From assembly GCA_013817135.1 (NCBI GenBank), contig JACDDF010000188.1, positions 1 through 5,518 of the forward strand: a DNA stretch of 5,518 nucleotides, written 5' to 3'. Source of the DNA: Nitrospirales bacterium. Lineage in GTDB: Bacteria > Nitrospirota > Nitrospiria > Nitrospirales > UBA8639. The translations under genes and the position numbers were made by a program. A model generated the notes under the pieces. That model was not told the origin of the DNA. It did not search any database and saw nothing but the letters and a program-made list of their open reading frames with translations. This document shows, one piece after another, positions 1 to 5,518 of the stretch (position 1 is the stretch's first letter; each line of letters starts with the position of its first letter).

Positions 1-815
1 AATTGCTCGCCTTTCTTTGCCGCTCCATATAGTTCTTTGCATTGGCACGTCGTTAAGTTTTTAATAATCCCATAGCATTCGTTGATAGTCGTCTCCTGCC
101 CAGTTCCCACATTAAATACTCCCTGAACATCTTCTCCCATGGTCACCAAGATCGCTTCCACCACATCATCCACATAGACAAAATCTCTTGTCTGCTTCCC
201 AGTTCCATTGACAATCGGTTGACCACCATCCAACATCTGCTTTGAGAAAATAGCCACGACTCCTGCCTCCCCTTCAGAGTCTTGCCTGGGTCCATAGACA
301 TTCGCAAAACGAAGCGCCACATACCGGAGTCCGGTGGCATTGGTGTAATAGGCTAGATACTTTTCCCCAGCCAGCTTACTAATTCCATAAGGAGAAAGAG
401 GTTCCGTACGATGTGACTCTGCGGCCGGGAATATTTCCTGTTCGCCATAGATCACGCCACCCGACGACGCAAACGTCACCTTTCGCACACCCTGCTTCAC
501 GGCATGCTCTAAAACATTGATGGTCCCTAAAATATTAACTTGCGCATCAAACCCCGGATCCTCCGTGGAATGGCGAACACTCATTTGCGCGGCCAGATGG
601 ACCACAATAAGGGGACGCTCATTTCGGAATACCCGTTCAATCCGTTTACTCTGGATATCCATTTTGTAAAATTGGGCTTTTTTATTGACATTCTTTCTTT
701 TCCCTGTAGAGAGGTTATCAACAACAATGACCTCATTGCCTTCCTGAATCAACCGGTCAACCAGATGTGATCCAATGAATCCAGCTCCACCGGTCACCAG
801 AATTTTTGTAGACAT
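1..815 (-). CDS. NAD-dependent sugar epimerase, UDP-glucose 4-epimerase-like (3' end cut by window)
   Basis: This is an extended short-chain dehydrogenase/reductase that probably interconverts nucleotide sugars such as UDP-glucose and UDP-galactose for surface polysaccharide. 271 residues are visible with no stop; family members run about 310-330, so roughly 40-60 C-terminal residues lie beyond the left edge. The Rossmann NAD-binding motif TGGAGFIG is at residues 8-15, and D33 ends strand 2, where it can bind the adenosine ribose. HLAA is at 73-76, the catalytic serine region SSGG at 117-120, and the YxxxK pair is Y143/K147. RFANVYGPRQ (169-178) and RDFVYVDDV are typical of the family. The serine motif argues against dTDP-glucose 4,6-dehydratase, which has a TDE motif there. 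Exact substrate cannot be told from sequence. The ATG at 815 is preceded by AGGAG ten bases upstream and puts the Rossmann fold at the N-terminus. It lies 63 bases after tlyA and may be a separate functional unit. Confidence 0.9.
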   Translation of the reverse strand, partial: MSTKILVTGGAGFIGSHLVDRLIQEGNEVIVVDNLSTGKRKNVNKKAQFYKMDIQSKRIERVFRNERPLIVVHLAAQMSVRHSTEDPGFDAQVNILGTINVLEHAVKQGVRKVTFASSGGVIYGEQEIFPAAESHRTEPLSPYGISKLAGEKYLAYYTNATGLRYVALRFANVYGPRQDSEGEAGVVAIFSKQMLDGGQPIVNGTGKQTRDFVYVDDVVEAILVTMGEDVQGVFNVGTGQETTINECYGIIKNLTTCQCKELYGAAKKGEQ

Positions 816-825
816 GCCCGACTTT

Positions 826-833
826 CTCCTTTT
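826..833 (-). promoter_or_regulatory. Ribosome binding site of the epimerase gene
   Basis: On the minus strand the bases read AAAAGGAG, ending ten bases before the ATG at 815. This is a clear Shine-Dalgarno match at slightly long spacing. It supports the chosen start and contrasts with the weak sites in front of xseA, xseB and tlyA. Confidence 0.7.
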
Positions 834-858
834 ACATGATTAGGGTAGGGGGCTACGG

Positions 859-879
859 CAAGCAATTGGCTTGTTTTTT
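859..879 (+). terminator. Possible weak plus-strand hairpin with T-run (antisense terminator candidate)
   Basis: The plus strand reads CAAGC, a five-base loop, then GCTTG (859-873), followed by six T residues (874-879). This has the form of a rho-independent terminator but with only a five-pair stem. It lies just past the tlyA stop codon and touches it. It is oriented to stop rightward transcription, yet no plus-strand gene is present. On the minus strand no T-run follows the hairpin, so it would not efficiently end tlyA transcripts. It could block antisense transcription into tlyA or be chance. Confidence 0.2.
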
Positions 880-1664
880 CAGTACGCATCTTCCCGTTTT
901 TTTTTCATTCCCACCAGCATTTCTTTATTTCCCTTTTTTCCCAACAGCGTCGAATCCATGACACCAATGACATCAAGACAAAGGCTACGGGCATAATCCA
1001 CAAAACCGTCCCTCACCTGCTCACGCAATCGTTCATCACGGACAATGCCTCCTTTTCCGACTTGTCCTTTCCCAACTTCAAACTGCGGCTTGACCAATGC
1101 GACAAGATACGCCTGATCACGCAGGACAGGTAAAATCACTGGCAATACCAAGCGAAGGGAAATAAACGAAACATCGATTACCGCCAAATCAACCGGCTCA
1201 GGAATATCTTGGGGGCAAAGATGGCGGATATTGTAACGGTCCATGACCACAACACGAGGATCCGTTCTCAGCCTCCAATCCAATTGTCCATACCCCACGT
1301 CAATGGCGTAGACTCGATTGGCGCCACGTTGCAGCACACAATCGGTGAACCCACCGGTGGAGGCACCAACATCCATAACCACAAATCCTGAACAGGAAAT
1401 AGAAAATGCGTCTAAGGCTGGTGCCAGCTTTTCACCTGCTCGGCTGGCATAAGCATATTCCGGCTTCGTCACTTCCACCGAAACAGTTGTCGCAACCAGT
1501 TTTCCTGGCTTATCAACAAGTATCCCATCGACTTTTACTCGACCCGCAAGAATCAGGCGACAGGCCTGTTCCCTGCTTGAGACCAATTCATGAGTCAGGA
1601 CAAGGGAGTCCAGTCGTTCTTTTGAGGATTTCCGAGAAGGGGCTGATGGCTGAACAGCCTTCAT
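879..1664 (-). CDS. tlyA: TlyA family 16S/23S rRNA (cytidine-2'-O)-methyltransferase
   Basis: The product is a cytoplasmic SAM-dependent enzyme that 2'-O-methylates cytidines of ribosomal RNA; it was historically called hemolysin A. It has 261 residues, normal for the family. An S4 RNA-binding domain fills about residues 16-75. The FtsJ-like methyltransferase domain follows, with SAM motif I DVGASTGGFTDC at 98-109 and DVGYGQLDWRLR at 122-133. The catalytic K-D-K-E tetrad is placed at K79, D164 (in DVSFISL), K192 (in KPQFE) and E248 (in GNKE). These are each ten residues beyond the tetrad I recall for Mycobacterium tuberculosis TlyA (K69, D154, K182, E238), so the enzyme looks intact. A Ser/Lys-rich stretch of about 15 residues precedes the S4 domain, and the C-terminus ends in a short basic tail. 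The ATG at 1664 is the only usable start: upstream in frame there is no ATG, GTG or TTG before a TAA at 1698-1700. The Shine-Dalgarno signal is weak. Methylated sites in this organism are unknown. Confidence 0.93.
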   Translation of the reverse strand: MKAVQPSAPSRKSSKERLDSLVLTHELVSSREQACRLILAGRVKVDGILVDKPGKLVATTVSVEVTKPEYAYASRAGEKLAPALDAFSISCSGFVVMDVGASTGGFTDCVLQRGANRVYAIDVGYGQLDWRLRTDPRVVVMDRYNIRHLCPQDIPEPVDLAVIDVSFISLRLVLPVILPVLRDQAYLVALVKPQFEVGKGQVGKGGIVRDERLREQVRDGFVDYARSLCLDVIGVMDSTLLGKKGNKEMLVGMKKKREDAY

Positions 1665-1730
1665 TTGTTCATGTCCACGAAGCAGACAATGTGAAGCTTA
1701 CCGATTGAAAGAGATAGTAGTGAAGGAAAT

Positions 1731-1976
1731 CTAGGATTCTGGTAAATTGGAATTCTCAACTGAAAAAGCCTGTATACGCTTTCTTCCATCCTTGTCTTGT
1801 ACAAGGATCTCCACTTTGCGTTCTGCATCATCCAGCATTTTCAGGCAGGTTTTTGAGAGCTTGACTCCTTCCTCAAATATCCTCAAGGACTCATCCAAGG
1901 AAAGCTCCCCGCGCTCCAACTCGGCCACAATTGTTTCCAAGCGGGACAACGCTTTTTCAAATTTTAGTACAGCCAT
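1731..1976 (-). CDS. xseB: Exodeoxyribonuclease VII small subunit
   Basis: XseB is the small, all-helical subunit that binds the C-terminal part of XseA to form exonuclease VII, which degrades single-stranded DNA from both ends into oligonucleotides. The product has 81 residues, the usual length. The family pattern is clear: FEKALSRLETIV at residues 6-17, then LERGELSLDESLRIFEEGVKL around 20-40, then a second helix with LDDAERKVEIL at 48-58. The last 20 or so residues are polar and poorly conserved, as usual. The ATG at 1976 gives the canonical N-terminus; the upstream frame has a TAG at 2010-2012 and no other start. No good Shine-Dalgarno sequence is visible. It follows xseA after 111 bases, a wide gap for this pair, which often overlaps or nearly overlaps. 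That gap holds a candidate promoter. Confidence 0.95.
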   Translation of the reverse strand: MAVLKFEKALSRLETIVAELERGELSLDESLRIFEEGVKLSKTCLKMLDDAERKVEILVQDKDGRKRIQAFSVENSNLPES

Positions 1977-2048
1977 GAATATTGTCCGAAGAGGATCAGT
2001 GATTCGGTTCTATAGTATGATGGACCATGATCTATGAATCTGACATGT

Positions 2049-2076
2049 ATTATAGCCATGCTGGGACCAGAAGCAA
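2049..2076 (-). promoter_or_regulatory. Candidate sigma-70-type promoter ahead of xseB
   Basis: In the 111-base xseA-xseB gap the minus strand has a perfect TATAAT at 2054-2049. Sixteen bases upstream is TTGCTT (2076-2071), which matches only the first three bases of the TTGACA consensus. Transcription would start near 2042, about 65 bases before the xseB ATG. The perfect -10 box in a non-coding gap is suggestive, but the -35 box is poor and the gap is AT-rich, so chance is possible. If active it would add transcript for xseB, tlyA and perhaps the epimerase gene. Confidence 0.35.
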
Positions 2077-2087
2077 AAGGGAATTCC

Positions 2088-3431
2088 TTATGTAGAATGA
2101 TGGGTACGCTGTACTAGACAAATCAATTCACCTTCATGAAGTCTGGTGCGTATTGACTCTCCCACAGAAACTTCAGTTGATTGTTTCACGACTTTTCCAC
2201 TTTGCTGACTATGAACAATGCTATATCCCCTTGCTAAGACCGCAAGGGGACTTAATTGATTCAGCTGAGACATCCACAATTCTGATTGATGGCGTTTAAT
2301 AAGAATACACCCCGACATTCCTCGAACAAGGCGAATGCCACGGTCAATCAACGCCAGTTGTTGTCGACGAATGTCAATCAGGGGATTTCTCTCCCAAATC
2401 GTGGACTGATGCCTCAGCAACCGCACCTGGAGATTCCGGCACCAGTACTCCATTTTCACATAAAGTTGCCGCTCTAACTCATCCACCTGTTGCACGAACT
2501 GCCCAAGCACGAGTCTAGGCTCAGGCAATCGTCCGGTCAATTCCTGAACTTGCCCCCTCCACGCCACACACAAACTCCTCATAGACCGTTCCAACCCTAC
2601 TTGTTGATGCCCCAAATGATGCCTAACCGTTGAACAATCCGGAACCACCAATTCTGCCGCGGCAGAGGGAGTGGGAGCCCGATAATCAGCGGCTAAATCC
2701 GCAAGCGTCACATCGGATTCATGACCAACAGCGGATACCACCGGAATCCTGGAAGAGGCGATAGCTCTCACCACAATTTCTTCGTTAAAAGCCCAGAGGT
2801 CCTCTAACGATCCTCCACCACGCCCGACAATTAACACATCCAATTCGCCAATTTGATTGAGCGTCCCAATCGCCTTAGCGATTTGTCCGGCAGCTTCTTC
2901 CCCTTGCACAGGAACAGGAGCAATCAGAATCTGTGCCAGAGGCCAACGTCGATGAATGATGGTCAGCAAATCATGGATTGCCGCACCGGAAGATGACGTC
3001 ACCAGACCAATCCGTTGAGGATAAAGAGGAAGTACCTTTTTCCCTGAAGCCTCAAAAAATCCTTCGGCTTCCAACTTTGCTTTCAGTTGAACAAAAGCTA
3101 ATTGCAGCGCACCAATGCCCTTGGGCTCAACCGCTTCCAAGAGCAATTGATAGTCTCCTCGCGGTTCATACACCGAAAGGCGACCAAACACGAAGACATC
3201 CAAACCATCCTGAAGTGCAAATTTCAGGCGTTCGACTTGACTGCGAAAAAGCACAGCTCGGATCTGACTCGATTGGTCTTTCAGGGTAAAATACCGGTGT
3301 CCAGAAGAGGGGCATCGAAGATTAGAAATTTCCCCTTCCACCCAGAGTGGGGGGAAATTTTTCTCGAACGTTGAACGAATCTGTCGCGTGAGAGTCGAGA
3401 CGGTAAGTACTGAAGGGAAAAGCCCTGACAC
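2088..3431 (-). CDS. xseA: Exodeoxyribonuclease VII large subunit
   Basis: XseA is the catalytic subunit of exonuclease VII, a cytoplasmic single-strand-specific DNA exonuclease acting in mismatch repair and removal of single-stranded DNA. The product has 447 residues, the usual length. An N-terminal OB-fold for DNA binding spans about residues 8-103 (WVEGEISNLR, then HRYFTLKD). The catalytic domain starts near 125 and carries VGRGGGSLEDLWAFNEE (202-218) and SAVGHESDVTLADLAADYRA (233-252). D154, R204, H237 and D240 fall one position before the residues I recall as essential in E. coli (D155, R205, H238, D241), so it looks active. A long helical segment (about 270-390) for XseB binding and the C-terminal LSPLAVLARGYSIV motif (393-406) follow. 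The start is GTG, nine bases after the ymdB stop; the same frame upstream hits that stop, and no later ATG would keep the OB-fold. There is no clear Shine-Dalgarno sequence, so translation probably depends on coupling to ymdB. Confidence 0.95.
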   Translation of the reverse strand: MSGLFPSVLTVSTLTRQIRSTFEKNFPPLWVEGEISNLRCPSSGHRYFTLKDQSSQIRAVLFRSQVERLKFALQDGLDVFVFGRLSVYEPRGDYQLLLEAVEPKGIGALQLAFVQLKAKLEAEGFFEASGKKVLPLYPQRIGLVTSSSGAAIHDLLTIIHRRWPLAQILIAPVPVQGEEAAGQIAKAIGTLNQIGELDVLIVGRGGGSLEDLWAFNEEIVVRAIASSRIPVVSAVGHESDVTLADLAADYRAPTPSAAAELVVPDCSTVRHHLGHQQVGLERSMRSLCVAWRGQVQELTGRLPEPRLVLGQFVQQVDELERQLYVKMEYWCRNLQVRLLRHQSTIWERNPLIDIRRQQLALIDRGIRLVRGMSGCILIKRHQSELWMSQLNQLSPLAVLARGYSIVHSQQSGKVVKQSTEVSVGESIRTRLHEGELICLVQRTHHST

Positions 3432-3440
3432 GGAAATACG

Positions 3441-4220
3441 TTACTCAAACACACGAAGACGCGTGATGTGAGTGGTTTTCCCAGTTGAGTAATTAAGACT
3501 TAACACTGCGGCACTCAAAACAGAAGGCCCTGTCGCCACTTCAAATCTTCTCGGAAGTTGAGTCAGAAATTTCTGAATGACCAAGTTTGGTTTCATCCCG
3601 ATGACGGATTGAACAGGGCCGGTCATCCCGACATCGGTTAGATACCCTGTTCCCTGAGGTAAGATTTGTTCATCCGCAGTTTGGACATGTGTATGCGTTC
3701 CAAGGACCGCAGACACCTTGCCATCTAAAAAATACCCCATCGCCATTTTTTCTGATGTGGTTTCGGCATGCATATCCACAAGAATACAGTGAGTCTGTGT
3801 CGTTAATTGAGCCAGTTCGCGTTCCGCAACCCGAAAAGGGCAGTCCACCATGGGCATAAACACCCGTCCCATGAGTTGTAAAATCCCTAGGCGCTCCCCA
3901 TGAACGGTTTCCACAACACACGTGCCTTTTCCTGGAACTCCATCGGGATAATTTGCGGGACGGATCACCCGCTGCTCTTTTTGCAGATACTCTAAAGCTT
4001 CACGTTTATCCCAGGCATGATTGCCTAATGTAATGACTGAAAGACCTAAATCAAACAGATCTTCGGCAACCTCCTGTGTGATGCCAAATCCACCTGCCGC
4101 ATTCTCCCCATTCCCAATCACCAGATCAATTTGATGCTCCTGAATAACCCTTGATAGATGCTTTAAGATCACCCGACGGCCAGGCTCTCCCATTATATCT
4201 CCGATAAACAGTATGTTCAT
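3441..4220 (-). CDS. ymdB: YmdB/TIGR00282 family metallophosphoesterase
   Basis: The product is a calcineurin-like, two-metal phosphoesterase. The Bacillus subtilis homolog YmdB hydrolyses 2',3'-cyclic nucleotides and influences biofilm gene expression; the substrate here is inferred by family only. It has 259 residues, the normal length. Metal ligands can be read in order: D8 (FIGDIMG), E39 and N40 (NGENAAGG), N67 and H68 (GNHAWD), H151 (DMHAE), H176 and H178 (GTHTHVQ). The family signature GYLTDVGMTGP is at 192-202. All expected ligands are present and there is no signal peptide, so it is probably an active cytoplasmic enzyme. The ATG at 4220 follows a strong AAAGGAG and gives the standard N-terminus starting directly in the first strand. 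It lies 20 bases after rny, a pairing shared with Bacillus that suggests a link to RNA turnover, and nine bases before xseA. Confidence 0.93.
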   Translation of the reverse strand: MNILFIGDIMGEPGRRVILKHLSRVIQEHQIDLVIGNGENAAGGFGITQEVAEDLFDLGLSVITLGNHAWDKREALEYLQKEQRVIRPANYPDGVPGKGTCVVETVHGERLGILQLMGRVFMPMVDCPFRVAERELAQLTTQTHCILVDMHAETTSEKMAMGYFLDGKVSAVLGTHTHVQTADEQILPQGTGYLTDVGMTGPVQSVIGMKPNLVIQKFLTQLPRRFEVATGPSVLSAAVLSLNYSTGKTTHITRLRVFE

Positions 4221-4223
4221 GAT

Positions 4224-4230
4224 CTCCTTT
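4224..4230 (-). promoter_or_regulatory. Ribosome binding site of ymdB
   Basis: The minus strand reads AAAGGAG, then ATC, then the ATG at 4220. The match is strong but the spacing of three bases is shorter than usual. It lies in the 20-base gap after the rny stop codon and fixes the ymdB start. Confidence 0.75.
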
Positions 4231-4240
4231 ACCCACAGAG

Positions 4241-5518
4241 CTATTTGGCAAATTCAATAAAGCGATTTTCTCGAATAACCGTCACCTTGATCTGTCCAGG
4301 ATATGTCAATTCTTGTTCAATTTTTTTGGCCAAATCTCGAGATAAGGCAAAACTTTCACTGTCATTTAATTCCCCCTGACGGATAATCACCCGAATTTCA
4401 CGCCCAGCCTGAATCGCATAGGCCTTATCAACTCCTGTAAACCCGGTGGCTAAGGATTCCAGCTTTTCTAATCGCTTGACATAGGCCTCGAGAGTTTCGC
4501 GTCTGGCACCAGGACGGGCGGCAGAGAGGGCTTCCGCAGCAGCTACCAATACCGATTCGGGGCAGAGTGGCTCAACTTGTTCATGATGGGCAGCAATGGC
4601 ATTCACAATGAGCTCCGACTCTCCATACTTCTTCGCCAATTCTGCCCCAAGCATTGCGTGCGTACCTTCCTCTTCATGGCTAACTACTTTTCCAATATCA
4701 TGCAATAGCGCACCACGCTTAGCTAATTTCACATCTAAACCCAGCTCTGCAGCCATAATCCCACAGATATATGAGGCTTCCCTGGCATGATATAAATTAT
4801 TTTGACCATAACTGGTTCGATATTTCAGACGACCTAATAATTTGACAATTTCAGGGTGGAAATCTGAAAGACCGACCTCAAAGATGACTTTTTCAGCATC
4901 ATCTCTCATTAATTTGTCTAAGTCACCTTTGACCTTTTCTACGACTTCCTCAATCCGTGTCGGGTGAATGCGCCCATCTTGCATGAGGCGTTCCAGCGCA
5001 ATTTTCGCTACTTCCCTCCGGAGGGGATCGAATCCGGACACGATCACCGCCTCCGGCGTTTCGTCAATAATAAGATCGACGCCAGTTGCCGCCTCCAAAG
5101 CCCGAATATTTCTTCCCTCGCGACCAATAATCCTTCCCTTCATGCTATCATTCGCGAGAGGAACCACCGAAATCGTGGCCTCGTTGACGTAATCTCTTGT
5201 GATTCGCTGTATCGACCTGGTCACAATTTCTCTAGCTTCCCGTTCAGCGGTTTCTTTGGCCTCATCCAAAATTCTTTTTGTTAACAACGACGAATCCATA
5301 CGTGCTTCACTTTCAATTTCACCTAACAAATGACGTTTGGCTTCTTCGGCCGTAATTCCTGCCACCTGTTCTAGGGCAAGCCGGTGCTCTTTAATGGCTT
5401 GGTCGCACGCAACGGCTTTATTGTCCAGAACTTCTTCCTTTTCCTTAAGAGAACGCTCTTTTCGTCGCATCTCCTCATCACGTTTTTCAAATTGGCTGAT
5501 CTTACGCTCAAGGGCCTC
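4241..5518 (-). CDS. rny: Ribonuclease Y (5' end cut by window)
   Basis: RNase Y is a membrane-anchored endoribonuclease that starts mRNA decay. 425 residues are visible; the frame stays open to the right edge, so the ATG at 5470 is internal, not the start. Visible residue 273 would match H368 of the 520-residue B. subtilis enzyme, so about 95 residues, including the N-terminal membrane helix, are missing. In order: a charged Glu/Lys/Arg-rich coiled coil (about 1-105), a KH domain with GRIIGREGRNIR (128-139; GxxG loop 132-135), then an HD domain. The HD domain shows H244 (LYHAREAS), H273-D274 (LLHDIGK), H287 (GTHAMLG), H311-H312 (AAHHEQ) and SAARPGARRE (332-341). The C-terminus ends in NRFIEFAK, as is typical. 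One oddity: the position before ALSAARPGARRE that is normally Asp (AADA) is Glu329 (AAEA), a presumed metal ligand. The gene lies 20 bases before ymdB and is probably cotranscribed with it. Confidence 0.96.
   Translation of the reverse strand, partial: EALERKISQFEKRDEEMRRKERSLKEKEEVLDNKAVACDQAIKEHRLALEQVAGITAEEAKRHLLGEIESEARMDSSLLTKRILDEAKETAEREAREIVTRSIQRITRDYVNEATISVVPLANDSMKGRIIGREGRNIRALEAATGVDLIIDETPEAVIVSGFDPLRREVAKIALERLMQDGRIHPTRIEEVVEKVKGDLDKLMRDDAEKVIFEVGLSDFHPEIVKLLGRLKYRTSYGQNNLYHAREASYICGIMAAELGLDVKLAKRGALLHDIGKVVSHEEEGTHAMLGAELAKKYGESELIVNAIAAHHEQVEPLCPESVLVAAAEALSAARPGARRETLEAYVKRLEKLESLATGFTGVDKAYAIQAGREIRVIIRQGELNDSESFALSRDLAKKIEQELTYPGQIKVTVIRENRFIEFAK

Noticed and set aside
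834..867. Possible promoter before the epimerase (TTGCTT, 17 bases, TAATCA).
   Set aside because: Both boxes are poor matches, and the spacing alone is not convincing.
1406..1708. A 100-codon plus-strand ORF opposite the tlyA 5' half.
   Set aside because: It is antisense to the S4 domain coding region and shows no domain or ribosome site of note.
1747..2037. A 96-codon plus-strand ORF opposite xseB.
   Set aside because: It lies antisense to a confidently identified gene, has low-complexity Ser-rich composition and no family motifs.
1964..2059. A 31-residue minus-strand ORF in the xseA-xseB gap that starts with ATG at 2059 and overlaps the xseB start by 13 bases.
   Set aside because: It has no Shine-Dalgarno sequence, no recognisable similarity, and contains the candidate -10 box. 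A leader peptide coupled to xseB is conceivable but unsupported.
2080..2087. Palindrome GGAATTCC just after the xseA stop.
   Set aside because: It is an eight-base palindrome with no loop or T-run, expected by chance, and not a terminator.
3670..3921. An 83-codon minus-strand ORF within ymdB in another frame.
   Set aside because: The ymdB frame carries all metal ligands and the family signature; the other frame is Cys/Gly-rich noise.
4964..5284. Plus-strand ORFs of 74 and 106 codons opposite rny.
   Set aside because: They overlap each other and mirror the conserved KH and coiled-coil coding sequence of rny, with no motif of their own.
5468..5470. ATG as the start of rny.
   Set aside because: The frame continues upstream to the window edge with coiled-coil sequence typical of RNase Y, and a start here would lose the membrane anchor.

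Overview
The window is one block of six genes, all read from the minus strand, so the order of transcription runs right to left: rny (5' end outside the window), ymdB-type phosphoesterase, xseA, xseB, tlyA, and an NAD-dependent sugar epimerase (3' end outside the window). I support no plus-strand gene. No stretch over 111 bases lacks a gene. There are no RNA genes, insertion sequences, CRISPR arrays or obvious repeats.

The organism is a bacterium of moderate GC content. An RNase Y gene followed directly by a YmdB/TIGR00282 phosphoesterase gene points away from enteric Gammaproteobacteria and toward Firmicutes, Deltaproteobacteria-like lineages, Nitrospirota or similar phyla. The rny-ymdB-xseA-xseB order makes me lean to Nitrospirota or a deltaproteobacterial group, but this is a weak guess from gene order only.

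Layout: positions 5518-4241 encode RNase Y (coiled coil, KH and HD parts visible, membrane anchor cut off). Twenty bases later comes the phosphoesterase (4220-3441), then nine bases later xseA (3431-2088, GTG start). A 111-base gap with a candidate -10 box precedes xseB (1976-1731). Then come tlyA (1664-879) and the epimerase (815 to the left edge). The first three genes are tightly packed. The last three have gaps of 63-111 bases and may be partly transcribed on their own.

The genes are housekeeping nucleic-acid functions: mRNA decay (Rny), cyclic nucleotide or phosphodiester hydrolysis (YmdB), degradation of single-stranded DNA (exonuclease VII, XseA plus XseB) and rRNA 2'-O-methylation (TlyA). 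A nucleotide-sugar epimerase of cell-envelope metabolism follows. I found no sign of a previously undescribed system. The points worth a second look are an Asp-to-Glu change at a presumed HD-domain metal ligand of RNase Y, a possible internal promoter before xseB, and the in-frame, nine-base junction between ymdB and xseA.
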